The position numbers and the translations under genes were made by a program. The notes under the pieces are model-generated. The model saw only the letters and a list, made by a program, of their open reading frames with translations, made no database searches and had not been told where the DNA came from. This document shows positions 23,365-32,144 of a stretch of DNA of 64,000 bases, piece by piece. Within the stretch, counting starts at the first letter, position 1. Every line of letters starts with the position of its first letter. The stretch comes from JBBSBL01 sp038251325 (GTDB lineage: Bacteria > Actinomycetota > Thermoleophilia > Solirubrobacterales > Solirubrobacteraceae), in contig JBBSBL010000003.1 of NCBI GenBank assembly GCA_038251325.1, positions 25,750 to 89,749 of the forward strand. Direction: 5' to 3'.

Positions 23365-25280
23365 CAGGACTTGCGAGTCGCCCGCCGCACGCGCCGCTCC
23401 CGGACGGCCCGCCGCGCGGTGGCCGGCGTCGCCTTGGTCTGGAGGAACTTCAGCGCCTGGACGTAGAGGAGCGAGGCCGGGCGGCGGACGATGTCGGCGT
23501 CGCGCAGCGACTCGAGGAACTCCTCGGGCCCCTCGAAGTCGCGCATCCGGATCCGCACCGAGCCGAGGCCCTGGACGACATGGGCGTCGGACCCGGCGCC
23601 GGCCGGCACGCGGTACTTCTCGGCGAACCGCGCCGCCTCCTCGTTGAACTCGCCGATCGCCACCCGCGGGTTGAAGACCTCGATCGCGTCGACGTCGTCG
23701 AGCACCGCGGTGAGGTGCTCGTAGTCGGGGACCGAGTGCATCCGGTCGAACGGGTGGGGCACGTAGACCAGCCCGCCCTGGCGGCGGATCTCGGCGATCG
23801 TCGCCTCGAGCGTGAGGCCGCGCGGGATCTTCTCCTCGATGAAGAGGCCGATCACCTCGCCCTGGCTCTCGGTCTTCACCTCCTCGCCGACGATGACCTT
23901 GATGCCGCTCGCCTTCGCCCGGGCCTCGAGCGCGCCGGAGATCTCGTTGTGGTCGGTCACCGCGATCGCGCCCAGGCCCTTGGCCTTGGCCTCGGCCAGG
24001 AGCGACTCGACCGGCGTGGCGCAGTCGTGGGAGTGGTCCGTGTGCATGTGGAGGTCGACGTCGATCAGCGCGCGCTTGGCGACCCGGGCCCGCACGCGCG
24101 GCTTGGCCCGGTCGTCGTGGCGGCGCGCGGTCAGCCGCCGGCAGATCGCCTCGACGTCGTCGGCCAGCCGGGGGAAGGTCAGCTCGGCGCGCAGCGGCGC
24201 GGACGCGTCGCGCAGCCGTGCACGCCGCGCGGGATCGCCGATCAGGCCGGCGAGGTGTGCCGCGAGCGTGTCGGCGTCACCGGGCTCGAAGGCGAGCCCG
24301 CGGTCGCCGTCGCCGGCAAGTTCCTCGTAGACCGGCAGGCGCGAGGCCACCGGCACCGCTCCCGCGGCGATGGCCCGCACGAGGCCGTCGGGGTTCGGCG
24401 CCGCGCCACTCGACCCGGCCACGACGAGCGCCGCCGCCGAGAGCGCCGCCTCGACCTGCCCGGGCCCGGGCCCGAGGAACGTGATGCGCTGGCGCAGGTC
24501 GGCCCGCAGCGCCGCGGGCTCGCCGGCACCGCGGGGCAGGACGGCGGTCGCCCGCCAGTCGAGGGCCGCCGGCAGCCGGCGCAGCGCGCGGAGCAGGACG
24601 CGCAGGCCGGCGCGCTCCTCGCCGCCGAGATAGGCGATCCGCACCGGCTCGGCGTCATCGGCGCGCGCCGCGTCCTCGCCCGTCGATGGCGCACCGGGCG
24701 GCACGATCTCGTAGGTCGCCGGGAACCAGCGCTCGAGCAGCTCGCGGGTCGCCGCGAAGCTCGCGGTGCGGGCGTCGAGGCGGCCGAGGAAGAGCTCGGT
24801 CACGCGGCGCGCCACCTGGGTGGAGAGCAGCCGGTCGGTCGGCGCGTGGAAGCTCCCGATGTTCAAGGCGCGCGAATGTCGCAGCGCGGCGCTCGCCGTG
24901 CTGGGCCCGTAGGGCTCGTGAACCTGGACGATGTCGAGGGGAGCGACGGCGAGCGCGTCCTCGATCGTGCGGGCGACGTCGAGCGGCAAAGACGCCACCC
25001 GCCGGCGGGTGGGGGCGAAGGGCAGCACCTCGCCGACGCCGAGCACGAGCGGGTCGCCGCCGGGCTCCGGCAGCAGCGCCGCCGGCCGCTCCCGGGCACG
25101 GCGTACGAGCCGGCGCGTGTCGCGCACCCGCGTCGTGGAGGAGGTCGGCGCGACGATCGTCACGCGGTGCCCGCGGGCGGCCAGTTCCTCCGCCAGCCCG
25201 GCGATCTGGTCGTTGACCGCATGGCCGGACTCCCACGCGAACGGCGTGACCTGGGCGAGGGCGAGCGGGGCGTCGGGCAC
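23364..25280 (-). CDS. PimA-like GT4 glycosyltransferase fused to a PHP phosphoesterase
   Basis: 638 residues. Residues 1 to about 385 are a GT4 enzyme: LAQVTPFAWESGHAVNDQIAGLAEELAARGH and VQVHEPYGPSTASAALRHS...GSFHA resemble mycobacterial PimA, and the donor loop is PDGLVRAIAAGAVPVAS...YEELAG. Residues 405-600 are a PHP domain with all metal ligands visible: His411, His413, His418, Asp443-His444, Glu466, His509, Asp565 and His567. I chose GTG 25280, beyond the ino1 terminator stem; a longer frame would start inside it. The next gene upstream is ino1, so action on inositol lipids is likely by context. Confidence 0.85.
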   Translation of the reverse strand: MPDAPLALAQVTPFAWESGHAVNDQIAGLAEELAARGHRVTIVAPTSSTTRVRDTRRLVRRARERPAALLPEPGGDPLVLGVGEVLPFAPTRRRVASLPLDVARTIEDALAVAPLDIVQVHEPYGPSTASAALRHSRALNIGSFHAPTDRLLSTQVARRVTELFLGRLDARTASFAATRELLERWFPATYEIVPPGAPSTGEDAARADDAEPVRIAYLGGEERAGLRVLLRALRRLPAALDWRATAVLPRGAGEPAALRADLRQRITFLGPGPGQVEAALSAAALVVAGSSGAAPNPDGLVRAIAAGAVPVASRLPVYEELAGDGDRGLAFEPGDADTLAAHLAGLIGDPARRARLRDASAPLRAELTFPRLADDVEAICRRLTARRHDDRAKPRVRARVAKRALIDVDLHMHTDHSHDCATPVESLLAEAKAKGLGAIAVTDHNEISGALEARAKASGIKVIVGEEVKTESQGEVIGLFIEEKIPRGLTLEATIAEIRRQGGLVYVPHPFDRMHSVPDYEHLTAVLDDVDAIEVFNPRVAIGEFNEEAARFAEKYRVPAGAGSDAHVVQGLGSVRIRMRDFEGPEEFLESLRDADIVRRPASLLYVQALKFLQTKATPATARRAVRERRVRRATRKS

Positions 25281-25309
25281 GGCGAGGCGGAGGATAGGGG
25301 CCAGAACGC

Positions 25310-25336
25310 GAACGGCCCGCACCTGGCGGGCCGTTC
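25310..25336 (-). terminator. Strong hairpin terminator after ino1
   Basis: GAACGGCCCGC (25310-25320), loop ACCTG, and the exact complement GCGGGCCGTTC (25326-25336) make a perfect 11-bp stem 24 nt past the ino1 stop. There is no U-tract, as is common in high-GC actinobacteria. It separates ino1 from the GT-PHP gene and helps place that gene's start downstream of the stem. Confidence 0.75.
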
Positions 25337-25359
25337 GGGAAGACCGGAGCTGCGAGCGC

Positions 25360-26553
25360 TCAGGCCTTCGTGGCGGCCTTCTTGCGCCTCTTCGCCTTGG
25401 GCTTCGTGCCCGGCACGCCGGCGTAGCGGGCGATGAACGCCTCGGTCGCCTCGCGCGCGAGGTTGTCGGGCCGCTGGTTGTGCGGCGACTTCATGAAGTA
25501 GGAGCTCGGGCCGTCGATCTGGCCGCCGACGCCGTGGTTCAGCGCGAGCTTGCAGCAGCGGACCGCGTCGATGACGATGCCCGCCGAGTTCGGCGAGTCC
25601 CACACCTCGAGCTTCATCTCGACGTTCAGCGGCACGTCGCCGAAGGCCTGGCCCTCGACGCGGATGTGCGCCCACTTGCGGTCGGTGAGCCACGGCACGT
25701 AGTCAGAGGGGCCGATGTAGACGTCGTCGGCCGGAAGCTCGTGGTCCATGATCGAGGTGACCGCGTTGGTCTTGGAGATCTTCTTCGACTCCAGGCGCTC
25801 GCGCTCGAGCATGTTGAAGAAGTCCATGTTCCCGCCCACGTTGAGCTGGGAGGTGCGGAGCATCTTCACCCCGCGGTCGGCGAACAGCCGCGCCAGCGTG
25901 CGGTGGACGATCGTCGCCCCGACCTGGGACTTGATGTCGTCGCCGACGATCGGCAGCCCGGCCTTCTTGAAGCGCCGGTCCCAGTAGTCCTCGCGGGCGA
26001 TGAACACCGGGATGCAGTTGACGAAGCCGCAGCCGGCCTCCAGCACCTGCTCGACGTACCACTTGGTCGCCTGCTCGGAGCCGACCGGGAGGTAGGAGAC
26101 GACGACGTCGGTCTTTGTGTCCCTGAGGATCTTCACGATGTCGGCGGTCTCGCCCGGCGCCTTGTGGATCCGCTGCTTGAGGTACTTGCCCAGGCCGTCG
26201 TGCGTCATCCCGCGGTACACCGGGACGCCGAGCTGCTTCGGCACCTCGGCGAACTTCATCGTGTTGTTCTGGCCGGCCCAGATCGCCTCGCCGAGGTCCT
26301 TGCCGACCTTGTCGCGATCGATGTCGAACGCTGCCGTGAACTCGATGTCGCGGACGTGGTAGCCGCCGAGGTCGACGTGCATGAGACCGGGCACGTCCTG
26401 GTCGGGATCGGCGTTCTTGTAGTACTCGACGCCCTGGACGAAGGCCGAGGCGCAGTTGCCGACGCCGACGATGGCCACGCGGACCTTGTCGTGCTGGTAG
26501 TGCGCCGAGCCGTTGCGGGCGGCGGCGCCGTTGGTGCCGTTGCTGGGGGTCAC
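25360..26553 (-). CDS. ino1: Inositol-3-phosphate synthase, actinobacterial type
   Basis: Converts glucose 6-phosphate to 1D-myo-inositol 3-phosphate with NAD+. 397 residues, very close to mycobacterial Ino1: VAIVGVGNCASAFVQGVEYYK (NAD fold), SYLPVGSEQATKWY, PIVGDDIKSQVGATIVHR, QLNVGGNMDFFNMLERERLESKKISK and LEVWDSPNSAGIVIDAVR. The C-terminal tail is Lys/Arg-rich (KPKAKRRKKAATKA). GTG at 26553 is preceded by GGAAGGAAAG at a workable distance. It lies 70 nt downstream of pgsA on the same strand and is followed by a hairpin terminator. Confidence 0.96.
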   Translation of the reverse strand: MTPSNGTNGAAARNGSAHYQHDKVRVAIVGVGNCASAFVQGVEYYKNADPDQDVPGLMHVDLGGYHVRDIEFTAAFDIDRDKVGKDLGEAIWAGQNNTMKFAEVPKQLGVPVYRGMTHDGLGKYLKQRIHKAPGETADIVKILRDTKTDVVVSYLPVGSEQATKWYVEQVLEAGCGFVNCIPVFIAREDYWDRRFKKAGLPIVGDDIKSQVGATIVHRTLARLFADRGVKMLRTSQLNVGGNMDFFNMLERERLESKKISKTNAVTSIMDHELPADDVYIGPSDYVPWLTDRKWAHIRVEGQAFGDVPLNVEMKLEVWDSPNSAGIVIDAVRCCKLALNHGVGGQIDGPSSYFMKSPHNQRPDNLAREATEAFIARYAGVPGTKPKAKRRKKAATKA

Positions 26554-26623
26554 TCTGGGTCGCTTTCCTTCCGAGGTTCTCTGCCGGAGCGAACCCCGGC
26601 GACGCGAGCCGGTTACAGCCCGG

Positions 26624-27260
26624 TCACACCTCGGCGGCGGCCGCGGCGGGGCGACCCAGCTCCCGGCGGACGTGGGCAATGCGCTGGATCGTCGTGATCA
26701 ACGAGAGCACGGCGAGCACGTAGACCGCGGGGGCGAGCAGCTCGAAGTCGCCGAGTCCGGCGCCCCGCGCGAAGAGCAGGCCGATCGAGAGGATGACGAC
26801 GCGGACGGGGCGCGTGGCGATCCCGACCGTGCACTCGACGCCGAGCGCCTCGGCCCTTGCCCGGGTGTAGGAGACCATGAGCGAGAAGAGCACGGCGGCC
26901 ACGCACGCGGCCACGGCGAGCGCGTCGCCGCGGTCGGCGAAGTAGGCCGCCACGGCGATCAGGACGAGGCCCTCCTCGAGGCGGTCGAGCGTCGAGTCGA
27001 GGAACGCGCCGAACGCCGTCCCCTTGCCGGACATCCGCGAGTAGCGCCCGTCGAGCGTGTCGCAGATCGAGCCGACGATGAAGGCGATCCCGCCGAGGAA
27101 GAACCAGCGCTCCCAGACGAGCACCGCCGCGGCGAGGTTGAGCAGGAACCCGGTGAGCGAGATCGCGTTCGGCGTCAGGCGCGACTCGATGAGCCGGTTG
27201 CGGACGACCGCCGAGAGCTCCTGCGCGGTGGCGGCGCCGGGGCGTCCGGGCCTCCGGCAT
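26624..27260 (-). CDS. pgsA: CDP-alcohol phosphatidyltransferase, probable phosphatidylinositol-phosphate synthase (frameshift near 27240)
   Basis: Transfers a phosphatidyl group from CDP-diacylglycerol to an alcohol phosphate; beside ino1 the acceptor is most likely inositol 3-phosphate. The catalytic motif is complete: DTLDGRYSR...GAFLDSTLD (Dx2DGx3R...Gx3Dx3D), within six membrane helices. The homologous frame runs back to ELSAVVRNRLIESRLTPNAIS but has no start there. The ATG at 27260, which overlaps the PAP2 stop (TGATG), is one base out of frame. Removing one G from the GGGG at 27239-27242 restores a natural N-terminus (MPEARTPGAATAQELSAVV). Without correction, translation could begin only at GTG 27124. 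Confidence 0.82.
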
Positions 27261-28030
27261 CAGGCCGCGGCCTCGGCGCGGCGCGACTGGAAGCGCCAGC
27301 CGGCGCGCGCCCGCGAGAGCTGGCGGGCGCCGAGGTAGGCGAGGCCCGCCGTCGCGGCGCCGAGCACCGCGTCGAACAGGTAGTGGTTGCCGGTCGCCAC
27401 GACGACCCAGGTGATGAGCAGCGGGTAGAGCGCCCACAGCACCTTGAACGGGCGGCGCGTCACGAGCCGGGCCATCGAGGTGCCGATCATCAGCGAGAAG
27501 CAGACGTGCATCGACGGGACCGCGGCGTAGAGGTTGAGCAGCGCGCTGGCCTTCTCGTTGTCGATCTGCACCCCGGTCCAGTTCGCGACCGAGTCGGTGA
27601 AGCCCCACTCCGGCATGAGGCGCGGCGGGGCGGTGGGGTAGAGCGCGTAGCCGACGAGCGCGATCCCCATCGCCACCATGAACATGTTGCGCACGAAGTA
27701 GAAGGAGCCGTTGCGGAAGCGGTAGATGAAGACGAGCGCCGAGATCGTCACCACGTAGTGGGAGTTCAGGTACATCCAGTCGGCGAACGTGATGAGCGCG
27801 CTCGACCCTTGCGTCCAGGCCTGCACGCTCGGCTCGACGAACGTCCCCGTCGCGTTCTCGAGGTCGATGACCTTCCGCGCGTTCCAGAACGCGGTCGCGA
27901 TCTCGCCGTCGGCGAGGCCGCGCACGATCTGATAGCCGATGTACGCCCCCACGAAGAGCGCCAGCTGCCAAACAGCGTCGAAGATGCCGCGCGGAAGAAC
28001 GCGCCGCTCGAGTGACCGGAGGGCGGACAC
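27260..28030 (-). CDS. PAP2-superfamily membrane phosphotransferase, AUR1/inositol-phosphate-transferase type
   Basis: 256 residues with about six membrane helices. The lipid-phosphatase motifs are NLYAAVPSMHVCFSLMIG (C2, with catalytic His in PSMH) and VVATGNHYLFDAVLGA (C3, GNHYxxD); the C1 KxxxxxxRP motif is absent. This C2/C3 pattern is that of Aur1-like inositol-phosphoceramide synthases and their bacterial relatives. With pgsA overlapping its stop and ino1 next, transfer of inositol phosphate from a phospholipid is a reasonable guess. GTG start at 28030. Confidence 0.82.
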   Translation of the reverse strand: MSALRSLERRVLPRGIFDAVWQLALFVGAYIGYQIVRGLADGEIATAFWNARKVIDLENATGTFVEPSVQAWTQGSSALITFADWMYLNSHYVVTISALVFIYRFRNGSFYFVRNMFMVAMGIALVGYALYPTAPPRLMPEWGFTDSVANWTGVQIDNEKASALLNLYAAVPSMHVCFSLMIGTSMARLVTRRPFKVLWALYPLLITWVVVATGNHYLFDAVLGAATAGLAYLGARQLSRARAGWRFQSRRAEAAA

Positions 28031-28042
28031 GATCGGCAGATC

Positions 28043-29647
28043 CTACCGCCCGGCGCAGCGGGGTCCGTCGGCCCCCACCCGGGCGAGGTCGAAGCGCGGT
28101 GCGATCCGGAGCGCTCCGGCACGCCGCGCGGTCACCGCGGTGAAGTCGCCGTCGCGCTCGACGCACCCGCTCCCGACGACCACGGCCCAGTAGGGGGTCC
28201 AGCGGACCCGCACAGTGGCCCGTCCGGGGCGCGCGAAGCGCAACGTGACCGACTCGGCGCGCAGCGCGGTGACCCGCGCGGGGCCGGTGGCGAGCGGGGT
28301 GGGGTCGCGAACGGCGAAGAGCCGCCAGTCGCGGTCGCGCCACACCTCCCGCAGGTACGGGAGCCCGCGGGCCACGAGCGCGGCCTCCCGCTTCGCGGAG
28401 TAGTCGTAGCGCGCATGCGGGAGCGCGACCCAGCGCACGGCGTTGCCGTCGAGCCAGCGCCGGTAGGTCGTCGCATCGAGCGGGCCGTCGTAGAACAGCT
28501 CGCCGTACTTGACGTCGAGCTGGCGCTCCCAGCCACGGGCCAGCGGGAAGCGCGGCGCGACGTACGCCGACTCCCAGTGGTTCAGCGTCCAGACGACCTC
28601 GAGGCGCCCGGGCGGGCCGCCCCGGCGCTCGAGCTCGGCGAGCAGGGGCGCGTAGAAGGCCGCACGGACCGCCGGGTCGCCGTCGCTGCGCCGGACGTCG
28701 CGCACCGGGCTGATCCACTGCCAGTACAGCAGCGGGAGCGCGATGACCGCGAGCACCACCCGCCGGTGGGGCCACAGGACGAGCGCGGCGAGCGGCCCGC
28801 CGACCAGGGCGCCGAGCCGCGCCGCGTTGCCGCCCACCGGGGTGGGGAGCACGAAGGCGAGGGTCACGCCGAGCAGGTAGAGGACGACGCCGGCCCGGAG
28901 CTCCCGCTCCTCGCGCGGCAGCAGCACGAGCGCCGCCGCGCAGGCCAGCGGCACCGGTAGGTAGGCCGACGGGTCGAACGGCTCCGTCCCGCCCTCGGGG
29001 AAGAGGACGGCGAGGACGAGCGCCGGGGCCAGCGCGGCGGCCGCCACCAGGAGGCCGCGGCGCCATCTCGGCCCGACGAGCAGGGCGGCGCCCCCGAGGG
29101 CCACGAACAGGCCGACCACCGGGCTGGCCAGCGTGGAGAGCACGGCCAGCGCCGCGGCGAAGGCGACCCGGTCGCGCTGGAGCGCGAGCATCGCCGCGAG
29201 GCCGAACGGCACGCCGAAGGCGAAGGCGAGGCGCCCGGAGAGGAGGCTCGTCGCGACGGCGAGCGCGAACCAGAGGCAGCCGAGCCACGCGTCGGGGCCG
29301 AAGTGGCGGCGCGCGAGCGGGACGAAGAGCGCCGCGGCGGCCACGACGGACAGGGCGGCTGCGAGGCGGATGCCGAGCAGCGAGGCGACGGGCGGGAACA
29401 GGAGGCTGTAGCCGGGGGTGTGGTGGCCGGCGTACCACTGGCCGTTCCAGATCGTCAGGCCCTCGCGATCGAAGAGGCCGGCGCGGTAGGTCTGCGCCGC
29501 GTGGTCGGCGCTCATCGGCTCCCAGATCAGGTAGAGCGCGGCGAGGCCGGCGGCCAGCAGGACGGCGCCGAGCATCGTCGGCGCGAGGCCGGCGCCCCGG
29601 CGGCCGGCCGGGAGCGGCGCCGGCGTGGCTGGGGCGACGGCGGACAT
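28043..29647 (-). CDS. Polytopic membrane protein, GT-C-like, with C-terminal extracytoplasmic domain
   Basis: 534 residues. About ten membrane helices occupy residues 25-345; the first outer loop, WEPMSADHAAQTYRAGLFDREGLTIWNGQWYAGHHTPGYSLLFPP, has the Asp-His and Tyr-rich features of GT-C sugar transferases. Residues 360-534 are soluble and outside, with DYSAKREAALVARGLPYLREVWRDRDWRLFAV, often seen after such cores. The acceptor is unknown; the inositol-lipid genes downstream suggest a glycolipid. ATG at 29647; the PAP2 gene starts 12 nt after its stop. Confidence 0.68.
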   Translation of the reverse strand: MSAVAPATPAPLPAGRRGAGLAPTMLGAVLLAAGLAALYLIWEPMSADHAAQTYRAGLFDREGLTIWNGQWYAGHHTPGYSLLFPPVASLLGIRLAAALSVVAAAALFVPLARRHFGPDAWLGCLWFALAVATSLLSGRLAFAFGVPFGLAAMLALQRDRVAFAAALAVLSTLASPVVGLFVALGGAALLVGPRWRRGLLVAAAALAPALVLAVLFPEGGTEPFDPSAYLPVPLACAAALVLLPREERELRAGVVLYLLGVTLAFVLPTPVGGNAARLGALVGGPLAALVLWPHRRVVLAVIALPLLYWQWISPVRDVRRSDGDPAVRAAFYAPLLAELERRGGPPGRLEVVWTLNHWESAYVAPRFPLARGWERQLDVKYGELFYDGPLDATTYRRWLDGNAVRWVALPHARYDYSAKREAALVARGLPYLREVWRDRDWRLFAVRDPTPLATGPARVTALRAESVTLRFARPGRATVRVRWTPYWAVVVGSGCVERDGDFTAVTARRAGALRIAPRFDLARVGADGPRCAGR

Positions 29648-29660
29648 GCCGCCGGCGAGG

Positions 29661-30476
29661 CTACCCGGACCCGGCGCCCAGGAACTCCGCCACCCGGTCC
29701 ACGACCTCGGGACGATCGAGCCATGGCCAGTGGCCGGCGCCGGGCACGCGCTCGGCCGTGGCATCCCCGAGGGCGGCCGCGTAGCGGTCCGCGAACAGCG
29801 CCGGGATGTAGGGGTCGGGCTCGCCCCAGAGCACGAGCGCGGGACCGGTGAGCGCGCCGAGTCCGGCGCCGGCGCGCGCGAGCGCCTCGGGCGGGGAGGA
29901 GCGGTAGAGGCGCAGGATCGCCCGCTGCGTGCCCTGGTCGAAGTGTCGCCAGGACGAGTCGAGGAACGCCTGCGGCAGCGGTCCCCGCGTGGTGCTCGCC
30001 TCGCGCGAGATCTGCTTGAGCGACCAGCGGGTGGCGGCACCCATCGCCAGCTCCCCGGCGCCGCGGGTCCGCCAGACGCGCGCGATCCGGTGCCAGCGGT
30101 AGCCGGGCAGGAGCGGGACCGCGTTCATGACCACCAGGCGCGCCACGCGCTCGGGAGCCCGCTGGGCCCAGACGAGGCCGACGACGCCCCAGTCGTGCAC
30201 GACGAGGTTGACGCGCTCGACTTCGACGTGGTCGAGGAAGGCGGCGACCCAGTCTCCGTACTCCTCCATGTCGTAGCGCCGGTTCCCGGGCTTCCCGCTG
30301 CGCCCGAAGCCGGGCAGGTCCGGGGCGAGCCCGCCGGTCCGGTCGAGGAACGGGAGCCAGTCGTCCGAGCTCGTCGGCACGCCGTGGAGGTAGAGCGTCG
30401 GCGTGCCCGCGGCCGGCGCCTCGCGCCAGAAGGCGAGCGTGCCGTCGATCTCGGCGGTGTGTTCGCTCGGCGCCAT
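29661..30476 (-). CDS. Alpha/beta-hydrolase with Asp nucleophile (haloalkane dehalogenase/epoxide hydrolase type)
   Basis: 271 residues. TLYLHGVPTSSDDWLPFLDR (oxyanion HG), nucleophile elbow VNLVVHDWGVVGLVWAQRAPE with Asp in HDWG, a cap domain (about 130-200), the acid region LVLWGEPDPYIP and the catalytic histidine in VPGAGHWPWLDRPE. An Asp nucleophile rather than Ser points to C-halogen or epoxide hydrolysis. ATG at 30476, first gene of the minus-strand run, divergent from the PfkB kinase across 43 nt. Confidence 0.85.
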   Translation of the reverse strand: MAPSEHTAEIDGTLAFWREAPAAGTPTLYLHGVPTSSDDWLPFLDRTGGLAPDLPGFGRSGKPGNRRYDMEEYGDWVAAFLDHVEVERVNLVVHDWGVVGLVWAQRAPERVARLVVMNAVPLLPGYRWHRIARVWRTRGAGELAMGAATRWSLKQISREASTTRGPLPQAFLDSSWRHFDQGTQRAILRLYRSSPPEALARAGAGLGALTGPALVLWGEPDPYIPALFADRYAAALGDATAERVPGAGHWPWLDRPEVVDRVAEFLGAGSG

Positions 30477-30519
30477 CGGGCGGCGAGGATAGTTGCGCCG
30501 ACGCTCTACGCTCGCCCCC

Positions 30520-31416
30520 GTGCCGGTGCTCTGTCTCGGAGAAGCGCTCGTCGACCTTGTCTGCGAGCGGCCGGTCGCGAGCCTGGAGGAGGCCGGCGCG
30601 TTCGTGCCGGCGTTCGGGGGCGCGACCGCGAACGTGGCGGTCGTCGCCGCGCGCGCCGGCGCCGACGTCGCGCTCGCCGGCGGCGCCGGCGACGATCCGT
30701 GGGGCCGCTGGCTGCGGGATCGTCTCGCCGCGGAGGGCGTCGGCCTCGACTGGTTCTCGCTCGTGCCGGGCGCGCCGACCCCGGTCGCCTTCACGTGGAG
30801 CGACGAGCACGGCGAGCCGGCCTTCCAGATCTACGGCGAGGCGCTGGCGAGCGTCGCCCACGCGCTCGCCGACCGGGTGGAGGCGGCGGTCGCCGCCGCC
30901 GACGGGCTCTTCATCGGCTCCAACACGCTCGCCGGTCCCGCCGAGCGGGTCGTGACCATGGCCGCCCGCGACCACGCGCTGCGGACGCGCCGCCCGCTCG
31001 TCTTCGATCCGAACTTCCGCCTGCACCGCTGGCCCTCGCCGGCCGCGGCCGTGGCGGCGGCGCGGGCCTGCCTGCCGGGCGCGCTGCTCGTCCGCTGCAA
31101 CCGGGAGGAGGCACGCCTGCTGAGCGGAGAGGATGACCCCGCCGACGCGGCGGACGCTCTGGTCGCCGCGGGCGCACGAGCGGTCTGCGTCACGCTCGGG
31201 CCGGACGGCGCGCTGCTGCGCGGCGCCGCCCGGGCCGACGCGGCCGGGGTTCCGGCGGCGGTGCGCAGCGCGCTCGGGGCCGGGGACACCCTGACCGGCG
31301 TGCTGCTCGCGGCGCTCGAGCGCGGTGGGTGGGAGCCGGCGGCGCTCGACCCCGCGCTGCCCGGGGCGGTCGAGGCGGCGGCGCGCGCGACCGAGCGCTG
31401 GAGCGCGGTCGGGTGA
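30520..31416 (+). CDS. PfkB-family carbohydrate kinase
   Basis: 298 residues from the GTG at 30520. PfkB signature 1 lies around FGGATANVAVVAARAGADVALAGGAGDDPWGRWL; signature 2, SALGAGDTLTGVLLAAL, carries the catalytic Asp (GAGD) and anion hole. VFDPNFRLHRWPS is the usual linker strand and CNREEARLLSGE the nucleotide side. The sugar (fructose, ribose, 2-keto-3-deoxygluconate) is not decided by the sequence. Its stop overlaps the nth start (GTGA). Confidence 0.87.
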   Translation: MPVLCLGEALVDLVCERPVASLEEAGAFVPAFGGATANVAVVAARAGADVALAGGAGDDPWGRWLRDRLAAEGVGLDWFSLVPGAPTPVAFTWSDEHGEPAFQIYGEALASVAHALADRVEAAVAAADGLFIGSNTLAGPAERVVTMAARDHALRTRRPLVFDPNFRLHRWPSPAAAVAAARACLPGALLVRCNREEARLLSGEDDPADAADALVAAGARAVCVTLGPDGALLRGAARADAAGVPAAVRSALGAGDTLTGVLLAALERGGWEPAALDPALPGAVEAAARATERWSAVG

Positions 31417-32144
31417 GCGCCGCGCGGCGAACCACCGCCCCGCGCCGGGCGGGCGCCGCGCAGCCCGCCTGGCGCCCACCGTCGCGGGAGCGCGTGGCCC
31501 GCGTGCGCGCCCGGCTCCGCGAGGTCTATGGCGTGCCGATCATGGTCCCGCACGGGCGGCCCCTGGACGAGCTCGTCCTCACCGTCCTCTCCCAGAGCAC
31601 GAACGACCGCAACCGCGACGTCGCCTTCCTCCGGCTCCGCGAGCGCCTCCCGGCGTGGGAGGCCGCGCGGGATGCGCCCGTCGAGGAGGTCGAGGCCGCG
31701 ATCCGGCCCGGCGGCATCTCGAAGGTGAAGTCCGCGCGCATCCAGGCGATCCTGCGCGCGGTCAGCGCGGCGCCGCCCGACCCCGCCGCGCCGCTCGACC
31801 TCTCGTGGATGGCGAGCGCCCCGGTCGAGGAGGGCCGCGCGTTCCTGTGCGCGCTCCCCGGCGTCGGCCGCAAGACCGCGGCCTGCGTGCTGCTCTTCGC
31901 CTACGGGCGCCGCGACGTCCCGGTGGACACCCACGTGGGCCGGGTCGCGACACGCCTCGGGCTCCTGCGCCCCGGCGCCGGGTCCGACGAGCAGCACGAC
32001 GCCATGCTCGCGCTCACCCCGCCGGGCGCCGAGCTCGAGCTCCACGTGAACCTGCTGCGCCACGGGCGCCGCACCTGCGACGCCCGGTCCCCGCGCTGTC
32101 CCGAGTGCGCGCTGCGGAGGATGTGCCCGGCACGGCGGGGGTAG
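31413..32144 (+). CDS. nth: Endonuclease III (DNA glycosylase/AP lyase)
   Basis: Removes oxidised pyrimidines and nicks the strand. 243 residues. Helix-hairpin-helix LPGVGRKTAACVLLFAYG with catalytic Lys, catalytic Asp in VPVDTHVGRVATRLGL, and the [4Fe-4S] cluster CDARSPRCPECALRRMC (Cx6Cx2Cx5C). The first 25 residues are a basic, disordered tail. GTG at 31413 overlaps the kinase stop. Confidence 0.92.
   Translation: MSAARRTTAPRRAGAAQPAWRPPSRERVARVRARLREVYGVPIMVPHGRPLDELVLTVLSQSTNDRNRDVAFLRLRERLPAWEAARDAPVEEVEAAIRPGGISKVKSARIQAILRAVSAAPPDPAAPLDLSWMASAPVEEGRAFLCALPGVGRKTAACVLLFAYGRRDVPVDTHVGRVATRLGLLRPGAGSDEQHDAMLALTPPGAELELHVNLLRHGRRTCDARSPRCPECALRRMCPARRG

Noticed and set aside
23331..25436. 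Plus-strand frame of about 700 codons across the GT-PHP gene
   Set aside because: Arg/Leu/Glu-rich with no recognisable fold; the minus-strand protein has complete catalytic sites.
27125..27260. Separate small protein from the ATG at 27260 in its own frame
   Set aside because: It reads an Arg/Pro/His-rich shadow of the pgsA N-terminus; a one-base correction explains it.
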